Below, piece by piece: positions 17,670-26,567 of a stretch of 64,000 nt of DNA; the first letter of the stretch is position 1; each line of letters starts with the position of its first letter. The DNA comes from Mesorhizobium sp. NZP2298 (GTDB taxonomy: Bacteria > Pseudomonadota > Alphaproteobacteria > Rhizobiales > Rhizobiaceae). The notes beneath the pieces were generated by a model. The model had not been told where the DNA came from. It saw only the letters and a program-made list of their open reading frames with translations, and ran no database searches. The stretch is taken from the NCBI RefSeq assembly GCF_013170825.1, contig NZ_CP033365.1, positions 6,088,001 through 6,152,000 of the forward strand, read 5' to 3'. The position numbers and the translations under genes were made by a program.

Positions 17670-18325
17670 CAAACCTTCCTTGCACGATCCAGACGCCGTT
17701 CCAGACGGCGGAGTGAATGCGAAAGGAGCAGACCCAGGCCGATATAGATCAGCGAGGCGACCGAGTAGAACAGCATCGGATTGGCTGTGTAATCACTGAT
17801 CCGGCCTGTCGTCCGCATCAACTCGGGCACCGAAAGAACAGACAGAATCGCGGTCGCCTTCAAAAGACTGACCAGGGTATTTCCGACTGCCGGAAGAACC
17901 GTTCGAAATGCCTGCGGAATGATTATCAACCACCAGCGTTGCACCGGCCGCAGGCCCAGCGCGAGGCCTGCCTCGTTCTGCCCCGGCGCCACCGAGTTGA
18001 ACCCGGCTCGATAGATTTCCGACATATAGGCCGTCATGACGACGACGATGGCGATGGCTGCTGTCTGCTGCGCGGTGGTGTTGACGCCTGTGATGATCGG
18101 CAGCGCGAACTGTATCCAGAACAATTGCACCAGCAGAGGCGTGTTCCTGAAAAACTCGACATAGGCGACGGTTGGCAGCCGGATCGTCAATGACGGGCTG
18201 CCCAGCCCCAAGGCCACTGGCAGCCCAAATGCCATTGAACCGATTGCGCCCAGGAGGAAGTAGAACAGCGTCAGCAGCAGGCCATTGAACAGGGCGGGAA
18301 TAAATGGAGTGATAGCGGGGATCAT
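17669..18325 (-). CDS. amino-acid ABC transporter permease (HisQ type)
   Basis: 218 residues. YVEFFRNTPLLVQLFWIQFA is the conserved start of the core and SVAPGQNEAGLALGLRPVQRW the EAA loop. It is the partner permease of the gene at 17004 and lies 22 bases downstream of the binding-protein gene. Confidence 0.93.
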   Translation of the reverse strand: MIPAITPFIPALFNGLLLTLFYFLLGAIGSMAFGLPVALGLGSPSLTIRLPTVAYVEFFRNTPLLVQLFWIQFALPIITGVNTTAQQTAAIAIVVVMTAYMSEIYRAGFNSVAPGQNEAGLALGLRPVQRWWLIIIPQAFRTVLPAVGNTLVSLLKATAILSVLSVPELMRTTGRISDYTANPMLFYSVASLIYIGLGLLLSHSLRRLERRLDRARKV

Positions 18326-18347
18326 CTGGAGCCCTGTTGGTTCGGCG

Positions 18348-19148
18348 TTACTTGATGCCGTACCAAGTCAATTTGCGATCGGAGATGAATCCAGTTGTTG
18401 TATTGTAGGCGATCCAGGTATTCAGGAATGCCAGGAAGTGATAGTCGCCAGGCTGGATGGCGTAAGCATACCCCGTCGCCTCGATAGGCGCGTCCCCGCC
18501 CAGCACTTTTACTTTCGCGCTCGGATTGGCTTTCATGAAGAGCGCGTTCTGCAGATAGTCGCTGAGATGTGCGCTTGCCCGTCCAGCCGCCACTTCGAGC
18601 TGCCCGGCCACGGCATTGTCAGAGACGATCGTCTTTTTCTGTGCCTTGGGCAGTAAACGATCGCTCTGGGCGACTGCCGCCGTCCCCGCGATACTGATCA
18701 CGGTGTATTTCGGATCGTCCAACTGCTTCCAGTCAGTCACATCGAGATCCGCCCCGACGAGCCACGTATTTCCCGTCGTCATGTAGCTGTCTGTGAAGTC
18801 GACGGTCACGGCGCGCGCCGGCGTCCGGAACATATCGACCATCGCAATGTCGAACTGCTTCTGCGTCAGCGAAGGGATAATGGTCGACCAGGTGGTGTCG
18901 ACGATCTCCAGCTTGACGCCGAGCGCTGCTGCGAGATTCTTGGCCATGTCAACATTGAAGCCCTGCCACTCGCCAGATATCGGGTTCTTCTGTTGAGCCG
19001 GAACCGAGTCCGCCATCCCAACTTTGAGAACGCCTTCCTGCTTGATGAGAGCCAGGGTGTCGATTGGATCATTGGCCAGAGCTGATGACGCTGGCGGGCA
19101 GACCGAGACAAGTGCGGCCGCGACGATTGAGGCGAGTTTGTTCATCAT
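18348..19148 (-). CDS. amino-acid ABC transporter periplasmic binding protein
   Basis: 266 residues starting MMNKLASIVAAALVSVCPPA, a Sec signal peptide ending near SALA-ND. The mature protein is a family 3 binding protein: VLKVGMADSVPAQQKNP, WQGFNVDMAKNLAAALGVKL and KQFDIAMVDMFRTPARA. The start at 19148 has GGGGAA upstream. It is divergent from the LysR gene at 19311, the likely regulator of this operon. Confidence 0.93.
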   Translation of the reverse strand: MMNKLASIVAAALVSVCPPASSALANDPIDTLALIKQEGVLKVGMADSVPAQQKNPISGEWQGFNVDMAKNLAAALGVKLEIVDTTWSTIIPSLTQKQFDIAMVDMFRTPARAVTVDFTDSYMTTGNTWLVGADLDVTDWKQLDDPKYTVISIAGTAAVAQSDRLLPKAQKKTIVSDNAVAGQLEVAAGRASAHLSDYLQNALFMKANPSAKVKVLGGDAPIEATGYAYAIQPGDYHFLAFLNTWIAYNTTTGFISDRKLTWYGIK

Positions 19149-19253
19149 GCTGTTCCCCGTTGTGGGCGCTGCAGCCCGTTGGCGTCGAGCAGCGAGAAGC
19201 GCCGGATACCGGAAACCTGACGTGAGTTCAGAGGTATGAGAAGGTCGAAAAGG

Positions 19254-19276
19254 CTGATAGGCTTGATAAGCTGTCA
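19254..19276. promoter_or_regulatory. imperfect palindrome between binding protein and LysR genes
   Basis: TGATAG-GCTT-gat-AAGC-TGTCA: the inner GCTT/AAGC arms are perfect and the outer TGA/TCA arms nearly so. It sits in the 162-base divergent promoter region, where a LysR protein usually binds. Confidence 0.4.
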
Positions 19277-19310
19277 TTATGAGAGCTGAACCCGATCGGA
19301 AGGACGCCAT

Positions 19311-20252
19311 GTGAGCGATTTACGGAAGACGGTGGGGTCGCTGGACAATCTCGTCGCGTTCGAGGCGGCGGCAAGACACGGCAATTTTACGCGTGCAGCG
19401 CGAGAGCTTCTGGTTGCCCAGCCAGCGGTCAGCCGACGCGTACAGCTCTTGGAACAGTCCCTGGGGACGGACCTTTTCGAAAGGAATGGCACGCGGATTC
19501 GCCTGACCGCTGCCGGGAACCAGTTTCAGAGCGTTGTAACGACCGCCTTTCGCAGCATCGAGCAGGCAGCACGGACGCTGCCCCGCGATGATGACGGGAT
19601 TGTTTCGCTACGCGTCAACGTCGCTGCTGCGTCTCTTTGGCTGATGCCAGCTCTAGGCGCGTTTTACGCGAGTTTCCCAGACATCCGCCTGCATCTGGTT
19701 TGCATCGATGAACTGCCGGAATTTGGCGGCGGAAACTTTGACCTCGAGATTCGTTTCGGAGTCGGGCCTTGGCCCGGATGGGACAGTTATCCCCTGCTTG
19801 AGGAGACAGTCTATCCGGTGGCGTCCCCGGAGTTTTGTCGAACCTATTCGATGAACCAAATCGAGGAGGTAGCGAAGGCTCCGTTGCTGCAACTCGCCAA
19901 TTATACCAGCCCCTTGATGGACTGGAGGGTTTGGTTGCCACCGGATCAAAAGCCGATCGTCCGACGGTTCACAACATACGCCATGGTCCTGGAGGCTGCA
20001 CTTTTTGGGCACGGCGTTGCGCTTGGATGGCACCACTATGTGCGAGACGCGATCGACAGGGGAACCCTGGTCCGATTGCCCATACCGGAACGTACGAGTG
20101 ATTACCGCGAATTTCTTGTGGTTAGGCCTGGGGCAAGTCGGCGGTTTTCTGTAGAGCGTACTAAAAATTGGCTTTTGCAACTGTCAGCCCAGGATAGGCG
20201 CAAACAATCCAACACCGAGCCTGGCGACGAACCGTTCAGTCAAACCGCATAG
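19311..20252 (+). CDS. LysR family transcriptional regulator (GcvA-like)
   Basis: 313 residues. The N-terminal winged HTH (about 10-70) includes VAFEAAARHGNFTRAARELL and AQPAVSRRVQLLEQSLGTDLF. The effector domain has SLWLMPALGAFYASFPDI and GHGVALGWHHYVRDAI, as in GcvA-type members that often respond to amino acids. It starts with GTG after GGAAGGA. It is divergent from the ABC operon and probably controls it. Its 3' end overlaps the end of the frameshifted enolase-superfamily gene by 13 bases. Confidence 0.92.
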   Translation: MSDLRKTVGSLDNLVAFEAAARHGNFTRAARELLVAQPAVSRRVQLLEQSLGTDLFERNGTRIRLTAAGNQFQSVVTTAFRSIEQAARTLPRDDDGIVSLRVNVAAASLWLMPALGAFYASFPDIRLHLVCIDELPEFGGGNFDLEIRFGVGPWPGWDSYPLLEETVYPVASPEFCRTYSMNQIEEVAKAPLLQLANYTSPLMDWRVWLPPDQKPIVRRFTTYAMVLEAALFGHGVALGWHHYVRDAIDRGTLVRLPIPERTSDYREFLVVRPGASRRFSVERTKNWLLQLSAQDRRKQSNTEPGDEPFSQTA

Positions 20253-21399
20253 GCGACCGAGCCGTCCGCGCGCAACGGAATATCATGCAAAGGCCCGACA
20301 AGTGGACTTAGCCACTGATCCGCGTCACCGGTCAGCTGCACGCCGAGTCCCGGCGCCTCGGGTAGCAGGAGATATCCACCCTCCCTTTTCAGAGCGCTCC
20401 TGTAGGCTGCCACTGCTGCGGGGCTCTCGTGATCGTTGAATATTCCTGCGTGACAAAGTTGGGAATAGAGGCATCCAGGTGCACGCAGGCAGCGGTGAGC
20501 ACTGGACCGAGGAAATTGTGGGCCACGACGGCCGCATGGTAAGACTCGGCGATGGCGGCGATTTTTCTGCAGTGGGTAATCCCGCCGGCAAGACCGGGAT
20601 CCGGTCTGACGAACTGGGTGCCTCCCGATGCCAGCAGCTCTCGGAATTCCCAGATCGTGTTAAGCCGCTCGCCGTTGCCCATTGGTATCGGCAGCCGGCG
20701 TGCAAGGTCCGCCTGTGAGAGTATGCTGTCGACCTGTATCGGGTCCTCGACGAACAGGGGGTTGAACTGGCTGACGGCCTGGATAAGCGGCAAGGCCTGC
20801 AGCGGCGTCAGCCGGCGATGATATTCCAGGATGATGTCGACATCGCTGCCTACCGCTTCGCGGGCCGCGGCAACGCGCGCGGTCACCTCCCGGGACAACC
20901 TGTCGAGTGCCATCTCCTGCGCCGGGATCGGGTCAAACTTGATGGCGGTGTAGCCTTCGTCGGCTGCGGCCAGTGCGCGCTTCGAGATTTCTTCGGGACC
21001 GAAATCACCAAGGATGAGAAGATGCAGCCGGATGCGCTCGCGGCAGTTGCCGCCCAGCAGGTCCCAAATCGGCGCCTGATGGACCTGCCCCTTAATGTCC
21101 CACAGGGCAATATCGATTGCCGAAAGGGCGCCGCCTAGAGCCGATCCTCGGAAAGGCCCCATCCTGTGGAGGTGCTGCCAATGATGCTCGATGCGACCGG
21201 GATCCTGACCGACCAGATATCTGCCGAACGTCTGGACGATGGCGTCCACGGCCCCGGGGTAGGCCCAGCAGGCCGACTGGCCGGTGCCGACGACACCGTG
21301 GTCCGTGACAACCTCGACAAAATGAGCCCCTCCCATCAGGCGCGATCTGACTTGCTCTATCTTCATGGATTTTGGGGAGGTGTGAGAGACAACTGGCAT
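20240..21399 (-). pseudogene. mandelate racemase/muconate lactonizing enzyme family, frameshifted
   Basis: The main frame (to a stop at 20389) gives 336 residues of an enolase-superfamily enzyme: AIKFDPIPAQE with the KxD segment, DIILEYHRRLTP and LFVEDPI for metal ligands, GNGERL, and AAVVAHNFLGPV with the His, a pattern like galactonate-dehydratase relatives. After QEYS the frame breaks at 20438-20439. Shifted by one base, the minus strand continues NDHESPAAVAAYRSALKREG and EAPGLGVQLTG to a natural stop at 20240. Roughly 65 C-terminal residues, expected to close the barrel, are lost unless this is a base-calling error. It follows a LysR gene. Confidence 0.85.
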
Positions 21400-21455
21400 A
21401 CGGTGGACGTGTCCTATTTTACTATGCTCTTCGCGCAGCCGGTGCGCTGGCGGTT

Positions 21456-22442
21456 TCAGGCTTTCCTGAGGCCGGATATCACGGTCAGGTTTGCCTTGCT
21501 GGGCGCTCCATGATCGAGCTTTCTTGGCTCAAGGCTGGCAAGGAGATTCATGACCTTGCGACCCCGGGCGGACCCCAGGCCGTCACCGATCATCAGAGCA
21601 TGCAAACCAGACTGCCCCTTCAAACGCCATTGTGCTGGCGCCAAGAGTTCGCCCGAAGCGAGATAACGTTCAACGAGGCCATGCCAGCCAAGAGCCAGGC
21701 CGACACCTCGTGAGGCGGCCTCGAGCGTGTAGACGTAGTTGCTGTATTCACGCCTGCCCCTCTTCGCGGAAGCGTCAACATCGAGCAGCCCGAACCATCG
21801 ATCCCATGTCATCCAGCCGAAATTCTGCTTGTTGAGTTCAAGCAATTCCAGATCAAGGAGGGCGCGTGGATCGCCCGACTGCAGGACTGTTCGGTGCCTG
21901 GCCGCGAAGGCTGGAGAGCAGACGGCAAAAACCTCTTCTTCCAGCAACAGTTTCCTTGCAGAAACCTGAAACACGGGACGCTGGCAGGTCAGGACAATGT
22001 CGACCTTGCCTGTTTCCAGAAGCTGATCGGGACTGGCATCTGTCGTGACCACCCTCAGCTCGGCATCACGGCCGAGCCCCTCCAGCAACGTATCGTATCT
22101 CGGCATCAACCAGAGATGGGCGATGTCGTAATTGCACAGGATCGATATCGACCTTGGATTCCCTCGCGGTTTCGCCGCCGCAAGACCGTTGCTGATCTGC
22201 TCCAATCCCGACGAGACTTTTGCATACAGCACCCGCCCAGCTTCGGTGAAATCAATGCCTGTCGGAGTTCGTGCGAACAGCCTGGCATCCACAAAAGCCT
22301 CAAGCTCGCGGATTGAACGGCTGACGCAGGGCTGGCTTGTATTGAGTTCATCGGCAGCCCTGGTGAAACTCATAAGCCGGGCAACACATTCAAACGTCAC
22401 CAGGGACCGCTGTGATGGCAGTGAATGACGCCTGGTGCCCAT
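21456..22442 (-). CDS. LysR family transcriptional regulator
   Basis: 328 residues from the ATG at 22442 (a TTG at 22460 would overlap the upstream gene). The HTH has VTFECVARLMSFTRAADELN and TSQPCVSRSIRELEAFVDAR. The effector domain includes AHLWLMPRYDTLLEGLG and GVGLALGWHGLVERYLASGE, again GcvA-like. It lies between the 2-hydroxyacid dehydrogenase and the enolase-superfamily gene, all on the minus strand, so it may control that catabolic group. Confidence 0.92.
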   Translation of the reverse strand: MGTRRHSLPSQRSLVTFECVARLMSFTRAADELNTSQPCVSRSIRELEAFVDARLFARTPTGIDFTEAGRVLYAKVSSGLEQISNGLAAAKPRGNPRSISILCNYDIAHLWLMPRYDTLLEGLGRDAELRVVTTDASPDQLLETGKVDIVLTCQRPVFQVSARKLLLEEEVFAVCSPAFAARHRTVLQSGDPRALLDLELLELNKQNFGWMTWDRWFGLLDVDASAKRGRREYSNYVYTLEAASRGVGLALGWHGLVERYLASGELLAPAQWRLKGQSGLHALMIGDGLGSARGRKVMNLLASLEPRKLDHGAPSKANLTVISGLRKA

Positions 22443-22456
22443 CTGCAGGTCCACCC

Positions 22457-23422
22457 TCAACCTGAGTGCTGGTTTACTGGTGTCACGGGAGGCTCGCCAC
22501 GCAGCACCGCCGCAACATTCATCGCCGCCCTCAGCTGCATTTCAACCATGGCCTCCTCGGAATAGAAGCCGGAATGCGGAGTAACAATGGCATTCGCGCA
22601 GGCGGAAATTCGCTTCAGAAGACCCGATTGTGGGGGCTCCGATGGCAGTACGTCCAATCCGACGCCACCCAGCGCGCCCCCCTCGAGCGCGACCAGTGTT
22701 GCATCGAGGTCAAGCAAGCCACCACGGGCCGTGTTGATGAGGATGGCATCGCGTCGCATCTGGCCAAGTTCGCTGGCGCCGACCAGGTTTGTCGTCGCCT
22801 CGGTCAGCGGCAGGTGCAGCGAAAGTATGTCCGCCGATTTCAACGCCTGGCCCAGACTTACGGACTGCGCTCCATGCTCCGCTATGATCTCATCATCAAT
22901 ATACGGATCATAGGCGATTACACGGATGCCATGGGCCTGAGCCCGCGTGGCCAAAGCGCGTGCGATGCGCCCGAACCCCAGGACCGCCAGGGTCCGTCCT
23001 CTTAGCCGATGCAGAGGTTTCAGAGGCGCGAATGACCACTCTCCCCTGGCGGTCACGGTCCGGCCGATGTGAATTTTCCGCAGCAGACTCAGGATGAGTG
23101 CCATGCTGTGGTCTGCGACTTCATCGACGCAGTAGTCGGGGACATTGGTGACGGCAATTCCCGCGGCTCGGGCCGCGGCCACCGGAATGGTATCGACGCC
23201 GATGCCATAGCGGGCGATGATCCGGCATCGCCGCATGGATGTCAGCATATCGGGCGTGATCTTGACGTAGCAATTGAGCACTGCGTCTGCTTCGCCAAGA
23301 AGCTGAATGAGCCGGTCATGGTCTCCGGCCGGGGCTACAACGATTTCCGCCAGTCCGGCCAGGGCTGATGCCTCCGGATCGTGATTGGGGAAGACTGAAT
23401 CGGTGATGACAACCTTCAACAA
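22457..23422 (-). CDS. D-2-hydroxyacid dehydrogenase (CtBP-like)
   Basis: 321 residues. The NAD-binding motif is VLGFGRIARALATRA (about 147-161). The catalytic set is Arg in NTARGGLLD, Glu in DVLPSEPP and His in TPHSGFYSEEA. The enzyme should interconvert a 2-hydroxy acid and a 2-oxo acid. The start is a TTG at 23422, with a second TTG right after it and GGGGG upstream; no ATG fits. It begins 9 bases after the dehalogenase-like hydrolase, so a hydroxy-acid product could pass from one to the other. Confidence 0.9.
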   Translation of the reverse strand: MLKVVITDSVFPNHDPEASALAGLAEIVVAPAGDHDRLIQLLGEADAVLNCYVKITPDMLTSMRRCRIIARYGIGVDTIPVAAARAAGIAVTNVPDYCVDEVADHSMALILSLLRKIHIGRTVTARGEWSFAPLKPLHRLRGRTLAVLGFGRIARALATRAQAHGIRVIAYDPYIDDEIIAEHGAQSVSLGQALKSADILSLHLPLTEATTNLVGASELGQMRRDAILINTARGGLLDLDATLVALEGGALGGVGLDVLPSEPPQSGLLKRISACANAIVTPHSGFYSEEAMVEMQLRAAMNVAAVLRGEPPVTPVNQHSG

Positions 23423-23431
23423 AATTGCCCC

Positions 23432-24295
23432 CTACTGCCCTGTCCAACCGGAAAGGAATTCGATGAGTTCGCGGTTGACGATTTCGGGCTGTTCTTCATG
23501 TGGGAGGTGACCGCACTGCGGAATGGCGACCCCTCGCATGTTGAGGGCCATTGCATTCCAGACCTGGTTCATGTCGACCATTTTGCCGACCCATTCGAAA
23601 TCGGCACCCCACAGCACAAGTGTCGGACACGCGATCAGCTGGTCCGCGTCCTGCTGATCCTGGTCCCAATCGATCGCGGCGGCGCGATAATCGGAAAGCG
23701 CGCCGCGCAAGCCGCCTGGAGCGGAGTAGGCACGGTCGTAGACCTGAAGCTCCGCCTCGCTGAAGATCTCGGGACTGAAGCACCACTCTCGCAGGAAATG
23801 CCTGATGTAGAGAGACTCTTTCCCGTGAATAAGAGCTTCCGGCAGATCGGCAATCTGGTGAAAGTAGAAAAACCAGTAACCGCGCAACATGTTGCTGTTG
23901 ATCGATGACAGGACAAACCTTGTCGGGACATTGTCCATCATGACCACGCGATCGACGGACTGAGGGTAATCTTTGCAGAACCGCGTGGCGACGCGCGCTC
24001 CGCGATCATGACCCACCAGGGCTATCTTGCTGTGCCCCAGCCGAGTCATAAGCTCGTAGATGTCCTTCGCCATGCTTCGTTTGTCATAACCGGCAGCAGG
24101 CTTTTCGCTGTGGCCGTACCCTCTGAGATCCGGCGCGACCACATGATATTTTTCTGCTAGCACCGGCACCTGCTTCCTCCATGCATAGGAGGTCTCCGGA
24201 AAGCCATGCAGCAGATAGACAGGTGGCCCGGAGCCGGCCTCCAGGTAGTGTAGCCTGACACCGTTGACCGTCGCCGTAGAACGTCGGATGTCCAT
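23432..24295 (-). CDS. alpha/beta hydrolase, haloacetate dehalogenase/epoxide hydrolase type
   Basis: 287 residues. HGFPETSYAWRKQ carries the oxyanion motif. The nucleophile elbow is GHDRGARVATRF, with Asp as nucleophile and two Arg, as in fluoroacetate dehalogenases. DYRAAAIDW and LVLWGADFEWVG follow, then CGHLPHEEQPE with the catalytic His. Where fluoroacetate dehalogenases have His-Trp in the halide pocket, this protein has Tyr-Trp (GYWFFYFHQ), so defluorination is doubtful. GAGG precedes the ATG. It lies between lactonase and hydroxyacid dehydrogenase genes. Confidence 0.85.
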   Translation of the reverse strand: MDIRRSTATVNGVRLHYLEAGSGPPVYLLHGFPETSYAWRKQVPVLAEKYHVVAPDLRGYGHSEKPAAGYDKRSMAKDIYELMTRLGHSKIALVGHDRGARVATRFCKDYPQSVDRVVMMDNVPTRFVLSSINSNMLRGYWFFYFHQIADLPEALIHGKESLYIRHFLREWCFSPEIFSEAELQVYDRAYSAPGGLRGALSDYRAAAIDWDQDQQDADQLIACPTLVLWGADFEWVGKMVDMNQVWNAMALNMRGVAIPQCGHLPHEEQPEIVNRELIEFLSGWTGQ

Positions 24296-24327
24296 TTGAC
24301 CTCGCGCTTCGGTTTTGCTGGGCTGGC

Positions 24328-25179
24328 CTACGCGGCCGGGGCTGTCACGCGTGAAGGGAGGGACCTGATTACCGGCCCAGGTATTGCGTGCTCGAGGCGG
24401 CCGGCGATCTTACCATGCTCGATGAGTGCCGGTCGATCATGGCCGGGAAGCAGGAACCTGCAGTCAGACATTGCCTTCTTGATCGCCGTCTTTTCGTCCC
24501 GTTTGGCCATCGCGTGATTGCCCGTGACCGTTGGTTCGCTGTCATTGATATCCAGCAGGGGCGAGACCAGGCTGTCGTGGAAATCGTAGAGAATGTCCCC
24601 GCAGATATTCGCGACCCCTTCCGAGGTCTCGACCATCACCGAAAGCGATCCAGGGGTATGGCCGCCCGCCAGTCTGACAGCGACGCCAGGGATGACCTCT
24701 TCCTCGAAGCTTCCGTCGACATCGAACAGCCTGAGAGCGCAGGGCGTGTGCAGGCGGTCGATCAGATGCTTTGTGTCCTGAAGAGGATATTGAGGACCCA
24801 TCACGCCCGAGACGGCAAACTCGAGTTCGCGCCGCGCGAGACAGACCGTCGTGGTCATGGGGAACCGATCGTCGCCACCCGCATGGTCGATGTGGGCATG
24901 CGTGTGAACCACGTGCCGGATATCGGAGAACCGCAGCCCATGCTGCGAAAGATGATGTTCGATTGTCATCTCTTTCGGCTGCTCGGCGACCATACCGATG
25001 CTGGCAAGGATTGCGGTATCCCTGAACCCGGAATCCACCAGAACCGGGGCCTCGCCGCCCATGATCAGATAGCCGTAGCAGGGGACCCGGGTGATGGTAC
25101 CTGGATGGCGGAACAGGACCAGAAAACTCGCATCGAGCATCACCTCGCCGAGGTTGAGGGGGTAGATGGTAAGCGGCAT
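24328..25179 (-). CDS. metallo-beta-lactamase fold N-acyl homoserine lactonase-like protein
   Basis: 283 residues. The metal-binding motif is VVHTHAHIDHAGG (HxHxDH, about 91-103). Further ligands come from GGHTPGSLSV (His), NICGDILYD (Asp) and LPGHD (His). The layout resembles the AttM/AiiB branch of AHL lactonases, which open homoserine lactone or gamma-lactone rings. A strong GGGAGGA site precedes the ATG. It is first in an operon with a dehalogenase-like hydrolase and a hydroxyacid dehydrogenase, so its true substrate may be a catabolic lactone. Two candidate GntR operators lie upstream. Confidence 0.85.
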   Translation of the reverse strand: MPLTIYPLNLGEVMLDASFLVLFRHPGTITRVPCYGYLIMGGEAPVLVDSGFRDTAILASIGMVAEQPKEMTIEHHLSQHGLRFSDIRHVVHTHAHIDHAGGDDRFPMTTTVCLARRELEFAVSGVMGPQYPLQDTKHLIDRLHTPCALRLFDVDGSFEEEVIPGVAVRLAGGHTPGSLSVMVETSEGVANICGDILYDFHDSLVSPLLDINDSEPTVTGNHAMAKRDEKTAIKKAMSDCRFLLPGHDRPALIEHGKIAGRLEHAIPGPVIRSLPSRVTAPAA

Positions 25180-25334
25180 GACTTCCTCCCGTTAGCACAT
25201 CGAATTTTCGCGCGGCTCCTCCCGCTGCGCTTGATGTGCCGATGATCAGACTTGAGGGTGTTTAGGCCGTCCAATGCGCAGTTGGATCGAGGTCATAACA
25301 ATTCCGATATGCGGGCACCACGGATACCGGCGCG

Positions 25335-25346
25335 ATTGTATCCGAT
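25335..25346. promoter_or_regulatory. candidate GntR/FCD operator, ATTGTATCCGAT
   Basis: One mismatch from the 12-mer ATTGTATCCAAT (reverse ATTGGATACAAT) that recurs upstream of the catabolic operons at 44227, 44807 and 49545. It lies about 156 bases upstream of the lactonase start. Confidence 0.5.
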
Positions 25347-25397
25347 ACGAGGAGATTCGCGCAAGATATGCCTTCGAAAACCGACAAATCATGAAAT

Positions 25398-25409
25398 GAT
25401 GTATCCAAT
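25398..25409. promoter_or_regulatory. candidate GntR/FCD operator, GATGTATCCAAT
   Basis: Second member of the same motif family, 63 bases to the right of the first. The core TGTATCCAAT matches the consensus exactly. Confidence 0.5.
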
Positions 25410-25724
25410 TGAATTGACATTCCAGCCAAAGAGTGAGATGTCAATTTCGTGAAAGATGGTGCATGGGAGGCACCTGCGGGAGGAACGGCGACTGTGTGCG
25501 GGTGCGACTGGACCACTGTGTCCATGCGGTCACTGTCCGAACACGAGCGAGCCTCTGGTGGAAAGGATCCGCCGGTGGTGTTTTCGGGCAATGAAACCGG
25601 CGGTTCAGGGAAATGACGACAAATGACGCGACCGCGAGTCGTTCCTTGCGCGCAACCGATCTGCATGCCGCCGCGCATTCGGTCTCCCCGATACCGCTGA
25701 CATTCGTTTGTCTGGGAGGAGCAG

Positions 25725-26465
25725 ATGCTGAATTTTGAAAACAAGGTGCTGTGGCTGACGGGTGCCAACGGCGCAATCTCCAGGGCGATTGCCAGTACGT
25801 TTTTTGAACTGGGGGCGTCCTGTGTCCTGACGGACCTTGACGAAGAGGGGGTGGCCTCGTTTGCAAGCACCCTCGACGCCCGCGGGCAGAGAGCTGTAGG
25901 GCTGAAGCAGGACGCCAGCCAGTCAGCTGACGCGATCTCGGTCGCGGAAGCGATCGCAAAGCGGTTTGGAAAGCTGGACTTTCTCGTGACAAGCGCCGGT
26001 CTGTATCGGGATCAAATGATCCATGACATGACCGATGCGCAGTGGCGCCAGAGCACTGCGGTCAATCTGGACGGCGTTTTCTACACCTGTCGCGCGGCCA
26101 TTCCGCTGTTTGCGGAAGGAGGAGCTGTCGTCAACGTCGCCTCCATGGCGGGGCATCGTGGAAGCTACATGCATTCCCATTATGCCGCGTCGAAAGGTGG
26201 CGTGCTGACATTCACCAGAACGCTGGCGCTTGAACTCGCGCCCAAGGTAAGGGCGAACGCCGTCTCGCCCGGCATCATCGATACGCCTCTCGTCCAGCCG
26301 CTGCTCGACAAACAAGGTCCGCAGCTGATCGCTTCAACCCCGCTGAAACGCTTTGGCCGCCCCCAAGAGGTAGCACAGACGGTTGCCTACCTCTGCTCCG
26401 ACTGGGCGAGCTTCATCACGGGCGAGACGGTGCACGTCAATGGCGGACTCTACATCACGAGCTGA
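25725..26465 (+). CDS. short-chain dehydrogenase/reductase
   Basis: 246 residues of a classical SDR. The cofactor motif is TGANGAISRAIA, with Ala replacing the last Gly of the usual TGxxxGxG. The catalytic set is Asn in VNLDGVFY, Ser in NVASMAG and YAASK. DLDEE after the second strand favours NAD. VHVNGGLYIT ends it as in most SDRs. GGGAGGAG precedes the ATG. It is followed by the SCP2/hydrolase gene and probably forms an operon with it. Confidence 0.92.
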   Translation: MLNFENKVLWLTGANGAISRAIASTFFELGASCVLTDLDEEGVASFASTLDARGQRAVGLKQDASQSADAISVAEAIAKRFGKLDFLVTSAGLYRDQMIHDMTDAQWRQSTAVNLDGVFYTCRAAIPLFAEGGAVVNVASMAGHRGSYMHSHYAASKGGVLTFTRTLALELAPKVRANAVSPGIIDTPLVQPLLDKQGPQLIASTPLKRFGRPQEVAQTVAYLCSDWASFITGETVHVNGGLYITS

Positions 26466-26567
26466 CCGGCGTCTCGATAGCGTTGTCTCTGCCGATCGGC
26501 AGGGCATCCGCGTGACGACCAGCGTTCCGCGAACAATCCGAATTCAATCTTCAAAGGAGGAATACAA

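Larger units (their letters stand above)
25180..25724. other. divergent intergenic region with two candidate operators
   Basis: 545 bases between the lactonase operon (left) and the SDR operon (right). Apart from the two ATTGTATCC-type sites listed separately I see no gene; open frames on the minus strand here are antisense to the SDR gene or lack start signals. GGGAGGAG precedes the SDR start. Confidence 0.55.

Noticed and set aside
24328..25179. Naming the metallo-beta-lactamase-fold gene attM or aiiA
   Set aside because: The fold and metal motif are clear, but the catabolic neighbours make another lactone an equally good substrate.
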